Positions 1 to 4,865 of a DNA stretch of 5,704 nucleotides are shown here, one piece after another. A model generated the notes under the pieces. The model was not told the DNA's origin. It did not search any database and was given only the letters and a program-made list of their open reading frames with translations. The translations under genes and the position numbers were made by a program. This DNA is from Oribacterium sp. (GTDB taxonomy: Bacteria > Bacillota_A > Clostridia > Lachnospirales > Lachnospiraceae): contig JAGAXP010000175.1 of the NCBI GenBank assembly GCA_017940955.1, positions 1 to 5,704 on the forward strand, written 5' to 3'. How positions within the stretch are numbered: position 1 is the first letter of the stretch; each line of letters opens with the position of its first letter.

Positions 1-702
1 GAGTATGCGGATATCAATGATAATTACATTAAGATAATGGAAGACACGGGGGAACCGGCCGATGTTTACGACGAAAGAACCGATTATTTTCCGACGCTTT
101 CCATTGATTTTCAGGAATTGAAATCCATCAATGACAGTATGGCCTGTGTTCTGTATGTTCCTGCGCTGGATATGACTTATCCGGTTGTTTACTCCAAGGA
201 TAATGAAGACTACCTGCACAAAACATTTGAAGGAAAGTATAACTTTGCCGGATGCATCTTCTATGATTATCTGAGTGAACGAAACTTCAAAGGCTACAAT
301 ACTTTCATCTTTGGCCACAATATGAAAAACGGTTCAATGTTCGGAACCCTGAAGAAGTTTAACCAAGAGCCTGAACTCGCAGCTTCAAACCCTTATTTTT
401 ATATTTACACCGATGGACAGGTCAGAAAATACGAAATTTTTTCGTACTATCAGACAGTAGGCTCCTCAAAAACCTATGATGACATATTGTCGGAAGAGGA
501 CTATGACGCATATATCGACCGCGCATTAAAGAATTCCAATTTCACTGAGTACACAGGAGACATTCAATTTAATGAGAGACCCGGTATGGTAACATTATCC
601 ACCTGTTCCGGAAGATCCGGCGGAAATGAAAGATTTGTAGTACATGGAGCGCTGATTTCCACAAAGAATCCATCAAAAGGCAAGAGACTGAATATTAAAT
701 GA
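1..702 (+). CDS. Class B sortase, 5' end outside the window
   Basis: Membrane-anchored cysteine transpeptidase that cleaves a C-terminal sorting signal of surface proteins and joins them to peptidoglycan or to another protein. The frame is open from base 1, so the ATG at 37 is probably internal and the N-terminal membrane anchor lies upstream. Seen in the sequence: the mid-domain 'YPVVYSKDNEDYL' typical of SrtB, the catalytic His in FGHNM (codon 316-318), the catalytic Cys in TLSTC (604-606) and the catalytic Arg in NERFVV (631-633). All three catalytic residues are present and the domain runs to a natural TGA, so the protein looks active. The motif order and the long region between His and Cys fit class B rather than class A or C. 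Its substrate cannot be told: no LPXTG/NPQTN-type protein is in view. The 3' end is followed by a second, diverged copy of the same tail. Confidence 0.93.
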   Translation, partial: EYADINDNYIKIMEDTGEPADVYDERTDYFPTLSIDFQELKSINDSMACVLYVPALDMTYPVVYSKDNEDYLHKTFEGKYNFAGCIFYDYLSERNFKGYNTFIFGHNMKNGSMFGTLKKFNQEPELAASNPYFYIYTDGQVRKYEIFSYYQTVGSSKTYDDILSEEDYDAYIDRALKNSNFTEYTGDIQFNERPGMVTLSTCSGRSGGNERFVVHGALISTKNPSKGKRLNIK

Positions 703-779
703 TGTACATATGTTACATGGAGCCCTGATTTCTACCAGGAATCCGTCAAAAGGCAAAAGACTGGATTTTAAATGATGTA
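641..779 (+). repeat. Imperfect 66-bp direct repeat (sortase tail)
   Basis: The two units are 641-706 and 714-779, separated by 7 bases and 88% identical by direct comparison. Both contain the stop codon and share TGATGTA at the stop. The unit boundary starts just after the catalytic Arg codon, so only the last strand and C-terminal tail of the sortase are repeated. Confidence 0.85.
710..775 (+). pseudogene. Remnant 3' tail of a second sortase gene
   Basis: The 66 bases 714-779 match the sortase 3' end (641-706) at 58 of 66 positions, displaced by 73 bases and so in a different frame. In its own frame it reads HGALISTRNPSKGKRLDFK then TGA, against HGALISTKNPSKGKRLNIK in the intact gene. Five of the eight base differences are silent (Ala, Ser, Thr, Pro and Lys codons); the other three give K/R, N/D and I/F. 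That pattern means the copy diverged while it was coding, so it is better read as the surviving tail of a paralogous sortase gene than as a fresh slippage duplication. An ATG at 710 would allow a 21-residue peptide, but no Shine-Dalgarno site is evident and no catalytic residues remain. Confidence 0.72.
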
Positions 780-873
780 AAAATCAACTAAAATTGTCAC
801 CTAAACAAATATTGAAAGCGTTTTAATCTTTTTTTTAACAACTTAAGCGTTATAGTCTTACCTAGGTGATGGG

Positions 874-957
874 AACTTCTGTATGCATATTGATTATTTG
901 ATATGTGTTGATTATATCCTGAAATAGGGGTCAGGATTTGATTGTAATACAGAAGTT
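874..957. repeat. 11-bp perfect inverted repeat upstream of the 58-codon gene
   Basis: AACTTCTGTAT at 874-884 is the exact reverse complement of ATACAGAAGTT at 947-957, with 62 bases between. A second perfect pair lies inside it: ATCCTGA (916-922) with TCAGGAT (931-937), loop of 8 bases. The right arm of the outer pair ends 3 bases before the Shine-Dalgarno sequence of the gene at 972. It could be a nested RNA structure in a leader or a pair of operator half-sites around a promoter. The sequence alone does not decide. Confidence 0.5.
890..918 (+). promoter_or_regulatory. Possible sigma-A-type promoter for the WQG genes
   Basis: TTGATT (890-895) and TATATC (913-918) are separated by 17 bases, and each matches its consensus hexamer at 4 of 6 positions. 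Transcription would start near 925, about 47 bases before the ATG at 972. The block also carries TTGAT at 890, 898, 908 and 938, which makes the -35 assignment ambiguous. The 11-bp inverted repeat brackets this promoter. Confidence 0.35.
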
Positions 958-971
958 GAAAGGGGAAATAG

Positions 972-1148
972 ATGAATAACGAAACATTTATTGTTAACAT
1001 TAAGTGTCGTGAGAATGCAACATGGCAGGGCAAGGTTACCTGGGCACAGAAGTCAAAGACTAAGTATTTCAGATCCACTCTTGAACTTATCAAGATGCTG
1101 AACGGCGCAATGGACGATGATAATTTCACTGAGGATTTTAACGAATAA
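972..1148 (+). CDS. 58-residue WQG-domain protein, function unknown
   Basis: Start ATG 972 is preceded by AGGGGA at 961-966, 5 bases away; stop TAA at 1146-1148. The protein begins MNNETFIVNIKCREN and is a single small domain: a strand (residues 5-12), R13, the W18-Q19-G20 turn, a second strand rich in aromatic and basic residues, F33-R34-S35, and an amphipathic helix (36-47) with an acidic tail. There is no signal peptide or membrane segment, so it is expected in the cytoplasm. The same pattern occurs twice in the protein of the next gene with exactly the same 13-residue step from G to F, so the two genes are related. I recall proteins with this WQG...FRS...EL pattern as common and uncharacterised in Lachnospiraceae; that is memory, not a search. 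Codon use and the clear Shine-Dalgarno site support a real gene despite its size. Confidence 0.8.
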   Translation: MNNETFIVNIKCRENATWQGKVTWAQKSKTKYFRSTLELIKMLNGAMDDDNFTEDFNE

Positions 1149-1266
1149 AGATTATTAAGCTATATATTTGCGACATTTTCCTGTATATTTAAAGCAGGGA
1201 CGTATCCGTGTGTGATGCGTCAAGAGACTATGATATAGGAGACTTGCTTGGAAGAACGGAGAATAT

Positions 1267-1716
1267 ATGGAAAAACTTAACGGTATTAATCTTATTGGAA
1301 TCCTTGTTGAAAAAACCCGTGATCATGATTTCAGCGGAGTTATCATTAATCAGTATGACGACAGAAGAATCGAGTTTGATTCCTGCATGAGTATGCTGAA
1401 TGAACTTGATACTATTTATGATGACTGGGGATTTCCGGAAGCCTCTTCAAAAACACGCAGCTTCACCATGCATAGAAGCGAACTCACCAATGAGGGTGGG
1501 GTAGTTGAGAAGAAGAAGCTTACTCACATAGCTGCAGAGACTAAACCCAGAGACATTTCTCAGGAAAGAGGAAAGGCAGCCACCTTCCTTTTACTGACAG
1601 AGATGCGTCAGCATTCCAGCTGGCAGGGCGTGGTTCTTCATGTTGAAGGTGACAAGAAGAGCAGATTTGACAGTGTTCTCGATCTGTTATTCCTGATGGA
1701 TGAGGCACTTGGATAA
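1267..1716 (+). CDS. Two-domain WQG-family protein, function unknown
   Basis: 149 residues. The start at ATG 1267 is fixed by an in-frame TGA at 1231-1233 with no other start between; GGAGA at 1258-1262 is the ribosome site, only 4 bases away. Two copies of one domain are visible. The C-terminal copy (about 106-149) is canonical: R114, W119-Q120-G121, F134-D135-S136, then a helix ending MDEAL. The N-terminal copy (about 9-51) is degenerate: R18, F22-S23-G24 in place of WQG, F37-D38-S39, then a helix. The G-to-F distance is 13 in both, as in the 58-residue neighbour. A linker (52-105) rich in charged residues joins them. There is no signal peptide or membrane segment. It lies 118 bases after the 58-codon gene with no clear terminator between, so co-transcription is possible. 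The biochemical function is not known to me. Confidence 0.85.
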   Translation: MEKLNGINLIGILVEKTRDHDFSGVIINQYDDRRIEFDSCMSMLNELDTIYDDWGFPEASSKTRSFTMHRSELTNEGGVVEKKKLTHIAAETKPRDISQERGKAATFLLLTEMRQHSSWQGVVLHVEGDKKSRFDSVLDLLFLMDEALG

Positions 1717-1750
1717 AATTCAGAAAAGAATCGAAAAAAAGATTTCGTAT

Positions 1751-1796
1751 TGAGGGAGCGTTCTATCGTGATTTGGTTCGGTGGAAAGCTCCCTCA
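1751..1796 (+). other. 9-bp stem-loop downstream of the two-domain WQG gene
   Basis: TGAGGGAGC (1751-1759) pairs perfectly with GCTCCCTCA (1788-1796) around a 28-base loop. It starts 34 bases after the stop of the upstream gene. It is not a classic intrinsic terminator because no T-run follows. It may stabilise the 3' end of the upstream mRNA, or be a structured RNA. The loop holds GGTTCGGTGG (1775-1784), and CAAAGTT follows at 1795-1801. Both recur in the pilB leader. Confidence 0.45.
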
Positions 1797-1868
1797 AAGT
1801 TTATAATTGTAAATTCTTACAAAATTCTGTTAATTTTTACGAAAGTATTTAAAAAAGTACAATTTATT

Positions 1869-1902
1869 ACGATAAAATGCTTGCCTATATTATATTTATC
1901 GT
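1869..1902. promoter_or_regulatory. 8-bp inverted repeat around the -35 box, possible operator
   Basis: ACGATAAA (1869-1876) is the exact reverse complement of TTTATCGT (1895-1902), 18 bases apart. The left arm lies just upstream of the -35 hexamer and the right arm lies in the promoter spacer. This position suits a regulator binding site for the promoter at 1881-1909. No regulator gene is in view. Confidence 0.4.
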
Positions 1903-1909
1903 TTATAGT
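1881..1909 (+). promoter_or_regulatory. Sigma-A-type promoter for the pilB leader
   Basis: TTGCCT (1881-1886, 4 of 6 matches) and TATAGT (1904-1909, 5 of 6) with the ideal 17-base spacer. The start of transcription would be near 1916, in AAACCAATGA. This is the best promoter-like sequence I see ahead of the pilus genes and gives pilB a leader of about 247 bases that includes an intrinsic terminator. Confidence 0.6.
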
Positions 1910-1923
1910 TAAACCAATGAAGG

Positions 1924-1940
1924 GAAACCAATAAGGTTTC
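1924..1940 (+). promoter_or_regulatory. Leader hairpin before the terminator
   Basis: GAAACC (1924-1929) pairs with GGTTTC (1935-1940) around AATAA. It sits about 8 bases from the predicted transcript start and directly before the terminator stem. Such a hairpin could be the sensor or anti-terminator half of an attenuator. No known riboswitch class is recognised with confidence. Confidence 0.45.
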
Positions 1941-1944
1941 GGTG

Positions 1945-1972
1945 GCCGGGCGCAAAGTTCGGCTTTTTTTTT
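1945..1972 (+). terminator. Intrinsic terminator in the pilB leader
   Basis: GCCG (1945-1948) pairs with CGGC (1960-1963), extended by two G-U pairs to GCCGGG/TTCGGC, loop CGCAAAG, followed at once by nine T's (1964-1972). It lies about 50 bases after a promoter and 190 bases before the pilB start. It therefore either ends a short RNA or works as an attenuator of the pilus operon. It could also act as a late terminator for the upstream genes. Confidence 0.7.
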
Positions 1973-2162
1973 GTATTTTTTTATTCCTAACATGTAAATA
2001 AAACTGTTGATTCACAGCAGATTTTCTTTCACGCTGAAAGATCCGAAAAAATTTTCTGAATTTCTCATTTTCATACCCTGAAAAATTTATTAAATCACAA
2101 AAACCCGTCGGTAAATTAGTAGAAGAATGCGCAAGCAATTTTTTAACTAAAGGCGGAAAAAT

Positions 2163-3857
2163 ATGAGAACTAAAAGACTTGGTGACATGCTGGTCGAGAT
2201 GAATTTCATCACCGAGCAGCAGCTTAATGAAGCACTGACAATCCAGAAGCAGGAACATGAAAGACTGGGTACTACGCTGGTGAGACATGGTTTCATAACT
2301 GAATCCCAGATGGTTGATGCCCTTCGTTTGCAGCTGGGTATCGATTATATTGACCTTTCAAAGACTGACATATCTCCGGAAATGTCCCAGTATATCCCGA
2401 AGAATCTTGCCAAGCAGAACCGCATGGTGCCTGTTTCTGTTTCAAAGGACAACCTTTTCCTTGCCATGGCGGATCCTACCAATTTCCTTGCGGTGGAGGA
2501 TGCCAAAAAAGCAAGCAAAAAGAACATTATCCCCATGATTGCGGCGGGTAATGCTGTGGATCATGCCATCAACAATCTTTATGGTAATGAAGGCGCCGCC
2601 CAGGCCATGGCTCAGATGAGGGCAGAGGCTGGAATCAGTGACAATGAGGTTGTAACCTCTGCTCAGGATGTAACCATCGATACCAGTGAAGAATCCGCTC
2701 CTACTATCCGCCTTGTAAACTCCATAATAGAGCGTGCCTATATAGAGAATGCCTCCGATATCCACTGGTGCCCGGCTGAGAAGGAGCTTGTGATCCGAAT
2801 GAGGATTGACGGACATCTCCACAAGATCCTGACCATACCCCACAACCTGATGGAACCGGTCATATCCAGACTAAAAATCATGAGCCGCATGGATATCATT
2901 GAAAGGCGTGTCCCGCAGGACGGTCGTGCCCGGGTGCGTATAAAGGGACAAGACATCGATCTTCGTATTTCAACATTACCCTCTATCTACGGCGAGAATA
3001 TAGTTATCCGTATCTTGAGACGTGACGGCTCAAAGCTTAATCGCCGGGGCATAGGTATTCCGGAAGCGGAAGATGCAAAGATCACAAAGCTCCTTAGTCT
3101 CACAAGCGGCGTAATCATGATCGTGGGTCCTACCGGATCAGGTAAGTCTTCCACCATGTATACTCTGATCAGTGAGCTTCTTTCCGAGTCCACCAACATG
3201 ATTTCCCTTGAGGACCCGGTAGAGTATAACATGAACGGAGCTATCCAGGTTCAGATCAATGAAAAAGTCGGGCTGACCTTCGCTTCGGGTCTTCGTGCCA
3301 TCCTCCGTCAGGATCCTGATATCATCTGCGTAGGAGAAATCCGTGACAGTGAGACAGCGGAGATTGCCATGCGTGCGGCTATGACCGGACACCTGGTTAT
3401 CACCACCATCCATACAGAGGATGCCATCAGCGCCATCGACAGACTTAAAGATATGGGTGTTGCGCCGTATCTGATCTCAGCAGGTCTCAGAGGAATCATT
3501 TCCCAGAGACTTCTCCGCCGTATCTGCACAAACTGTAAGGAAGTGGAGCAGGTTTCACCTGAAAAGCTCCAGCTTTCCAAGCTAAAGAACAGACCGGGAC
3601 GTATATTCTATCATGGCAGAGGCTGCGACATGTGCTTCAATTCCGGCTACAGAGGACGAATCGGTGATTTCGAGGTTTTGGTCATGAATGATGCACTGAG
3701 ACATTGTATCACCAGCGGAGGAGACAAGCAGGAGTTCCAGCGGCTTGCAAGGGAAACCGGCTATATCAGTATGCTTGAAAATGCTGACAAGCTGGTGGAA
3801 GACGGCATTACCACTGTGGATGAAGTTCTGAGAACTGTATCCGAGCTGGAAGAATAA
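2163..3857 (+). CDS. pilB: Type IV pilus extension ATPase PilB with MshEN c-di-GMP domain
   Basis: Hexameric cytoplasmic ATPase of the GspE/PilB family that powers pilin assembly at the inner face of the membrane. 564 residues, the usual length; ATG 2163 follows AGGCGG by 6 bases. The N-terminus is an MshEN domain: two 24-residue motifs (5-28, RLGDML...Q28; 34-57, RLGTTL...Q57) joined by five residues, the arrangement known to bind cyclic di-GMP. N14 stands where the first motif normally has Gly. The ATPase core shows SDIH (198-201), Walker A GPTGSGKS (322-329, K328), the Walker B region DIICVGE (386-392), the His box TGHLVITTIH (H410, H417), and a zinc-type tetracysteine (C455, C458, C488, C491) that separates PilB/GspE from PilT. 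PilB rather than the secretion ATPase GspE is inferred from the pilT gene downstream. Upstream lies a leader with a terminator; downstream 123 bases lead to the TraX-like gene. Confidence 0.93.
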   Translation: MRTKRLGDMLVEMNFITEQQLNEALTIQKQEHERLGTTLVRHGFITESQMVDALRLQLGIDYIDLSKTDISPEMSQYIPKNLAKQNRMVPVSVSKDNLFLAMADPTNFLAVEDAKKASKKNIIPMIAAGNAVDHAINNLYGNEGAAQAMAQMRAEAGISDNEVVTSAQDVTIDTSEESAPTIRLVNSIIERAYIENASDIHWCPAEKELVIRMRIDGHLHKILTIPHNLMEPVISRLKIMSRMDIIERRVPQDGRARVRIKGQDIDLRISTLPSIYGENIVIRILRRDGSKLNRRGIGIPEAEDAKITKLLSLTSGVIMIVGPTGSGKSSTMYTLISELLSESTNMISLEDPVEYNMNGAIQVQINEKVGLTFASGLRAILRQDPDIICVGEIRDSETAEIAMRAAMTGHLVITTIHTEDAISAIDRLKDMGVAPYLISAGLRGIISQRLLRRICTNCKEVEQVSPEKLQLSKLKNRPGRIFYHGRGCDMCFNSGYRGRIGDFEVLVMNDALRHCITSGGDKQEFQRLARETGYISMLENADKLVEDGITTVDEVLRTVSELEE

Positions 3858-3887
3858 AGAAACCTTGATAGCGCCATTGTATTTTAC

Positions 3888-3932
3888 AGGAGGATAGAGT
3901 CTTTGTTCCTGACCGGTTGTGGCTTAAACTAA
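3888..3932 (+). promoter_or_regulatory. Strong ribosome site with possible 9-codon leader peptide
   Basis: A perfect AGGAGG (3888-3893) lies in the pilB-traX-like spacer with no long gene after it. Nine bases on, a TTG at 3903 opens a tiny frame, read as MFLTGCGLN, that ends with TAA at 3930-3932. It may be a leader peptide or the worn start of a lost gene. Evidence is limited to the ribosome site and frame. Confidence 0.25.
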
Positions 3933-3968
3933 AGCGCGGCAAATGTTGATTTTTATTTTGGTCAGGGA
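3906..3968 (+). promoter_or_regulatory. Stem that could hide the TraX-like ribosome site
   Basis: TTCCTGACC (3906-3914) can pair with GGTCAGGGA (3960-3968): nine pairs, one of them a G-U. The right arm covers most of AGGGAG (3964-3969), the only ribosome site I see for the gene starting at 3981, and the left arm lies inside the possible 9-codon frame. Ribosomes translating that frame would open the stem. Confidence 0.35.
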
Positions 3969-3980
3969 GTTTGACAAGAT

Positions 3981-4826
3981 ATGTTTAAACTAAACAAAGC
4001 TCAGCTGAGATGGCTGGCTATGCTTTTCATGGTGCTGGATCATTTTGCGGAAATGTTTCTGAAACCGGGACTTGAGGGAAGAAGTGAGATTCTGACAAAG
4101 CTTCAACTTTCACAGCCATTTGCAGAGATTCTTTTTAATGTGTTTATAAGTCTCGGTACCTTCACCGGAACTGTAATGATCTATTTCCTTATAGAGGGGT
4201 ACTTTTACACGAAGAATCTAAAAAAGTATATGCTTCGGCTCCTTTTATTCGGAGTGATTTCACAGGGCCCGTTTTATTTGGCCTTCGGGGTGCCGGCCTT
4301 AAATATATTATTTGCACTTGCTGTTTGCCTGGGAGCAATATATGTACATTACCATGTTCCTAATTCAGGAAAAAAGAATCTGATGATACTCGGACTTTTC
4401 TTAGTGAACTGCTTCAGCGACTGGACTATCATGGCAGTGCCCATAACACTGTTTTTGGCAGAGGCATTTGAGCCGGTTCCAAAGGATCAACGGTCTTTGC
4501 AGGACCAGATCATTAATTCCGGTCACAGGTTCAAGGTAAATCAGAACCGCCTGAAAATTGCCTGGATCAAAAGCTTTCTTTTGATGTTTATTATATTCGA
4601 AGCATCGACAGAGTCTCTGTTTAATGCTGCAGCATCAACAGCCGGATTCATTTTTGCGGCGGTGCTTCTCACCTTTTACTACGATGACAGTAAGCCGGAA
4701 GCTTTGGGTTCGGGAGCAACAGAGGGAACAGGCAGCTTTTTTTCAGTACTAAAAAAGTATTTTTTCTACATTTTTTATCCATTGCATCTCATCATATTAC
4801 TGGTTATTTACAGATCAGTAGTTTAG
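3981..4826 (+). CDS. TraX-family integral membrane protein
   Basis: Polytopic membrane protein of 281 residues. Features matching the TraX family: the N-terminal LRWLAMLFMVLDHF with D20-H21 in the first membrane segment, IEGYFYTKNLKKYMLRLLLFGVISQ (71-95), the N108-I-L-F segment at 107-124, and the C-terminal KKYFFYIFYPLHLIIL (258-273). About eight hydrophobic segments are visible, with a hydrophilic loop near 160-195. F-plasmid TraX is required for N-terminal acetylation of F pilin, and the family is thought to be related to membrane acyltransferases. The substrate of chromosomal Gram-positive members is unknown. Its position between pilB and pilT makes pilin or another envelope molecule a guess worth testing. 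ATG 3981 follows AGGGAG by 11 bases, a rather long gap; no better start is nearby. Family assignment is firm, function is not. Confidence 0.82.
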   Translation: MFKLNKAQLRWLAMLFMVLDHFAEMFLKPGLEGRSEILTKLQLSQPFAEILFNVFISLGTFTGTVMIYFLIEGYFYTKNLKKYMLRLLLFGVISQGPFYLAFGVPALNILFALAVCLGAIYVHYHVPNSGKKNLMILGLFLVNCFSDWTIMAVPITLFLAEAFEPVPKDQRSLQDQIINSGHRFKVNQNRLKIAWIKSFLLMFIIFEASTESLFNAAASTAGFIFAAVLLTFYYDDSKPEALGSGATEGTGSFFSVLKKYFFYIFYPLHLIILLVIYRSVV

Positions 4827-4837
4827 ATATGATTTTG

Positions 4838-4851
4838 ACTAATTAATTAGT
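4838..4851. repeat. 14-bp perfect palindrome before pilT
   Basis: ACTAATTAATTAGT equals its own reverse complement. It occupies the 39-base gap between the TraX-like gene and pilT and ends 3 bases before the pilT ribosome site. It is too AT-rich to be a strong RNA hairpin and has no T-run, so a protein binding site is likelier than a terminator, though chance in AT-rich DNA is possible. Confidence 0.4.
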
Positions 4852-4865
4852 GAAAAGGAGAACCT

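Larger units (their letters stand above)
1717..2162. other. Long noncoding region between the WQG genes and pilB
   Basis: 446 bases, very AT-rich, without a convincing gene on either strand. From left to right it holds a 9-bp stem (1751-1796), an 8-bp inverted repeat (1869-1902) overlapping a promoter (1881-1909), a 6-bp hairpin (1924-1940), an intrinsic terminator (1945-1972), a small 7-bp hairpin with a 3-base loop (2025-2041), and the pilB ribosome site AGGCGG (2151-2156). I see no convincing second promoter between the terminator and pilB. Confidence 0.7.

Noticed and set aside
797..1129. Open frame of 110 codons on the minus strand
   Set aside because: It lies antisense to the 58-codon gene and its inverted-repeat leader, has no recognisable domain, and the + strand gene has a good ribosome site and a homologous neighbour.
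1168..1193. TTGCGA with TATATT or TTTAAA as a promoter for the 149-codon gene
   Set aside because: The spacings are about 10 and 14 bases, too short for a normal promoter.
1208..1390. Open frame of 60 codons on the plus strand, starting before the two-domain WQG gene
   Set aside because: It overlaps the start of the 149-codon gene in another frame, and its product has no family resemblance.
1911..1963. A standard GEMM c-di-GMP riboswitch
   Set aside because: Only short core-like blocks match. The GAAA-loop stem and the second helical half are missing before the T-run, so I do not annotate it as that class.
1896..2288. Open frame of 130 codons on the minus strand covering the pilB leader
   Set aside because: It runs through the terminator, the AT-rich leader and the 5' end of pilB. 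Its product is low-complexity and without a recognised domain.
2314..3580. Several open frames of 60-130 codons opposite or out of frame with pilB
   Set aside because: All are shadows of the PilB coding frame, which shows every catalytic motif.
4835..4863. TTGACT before pilT as a -35 box
   Set aside because: No -10-like hexamer lies 16-18 bases downstream; that position is the ribosome site.
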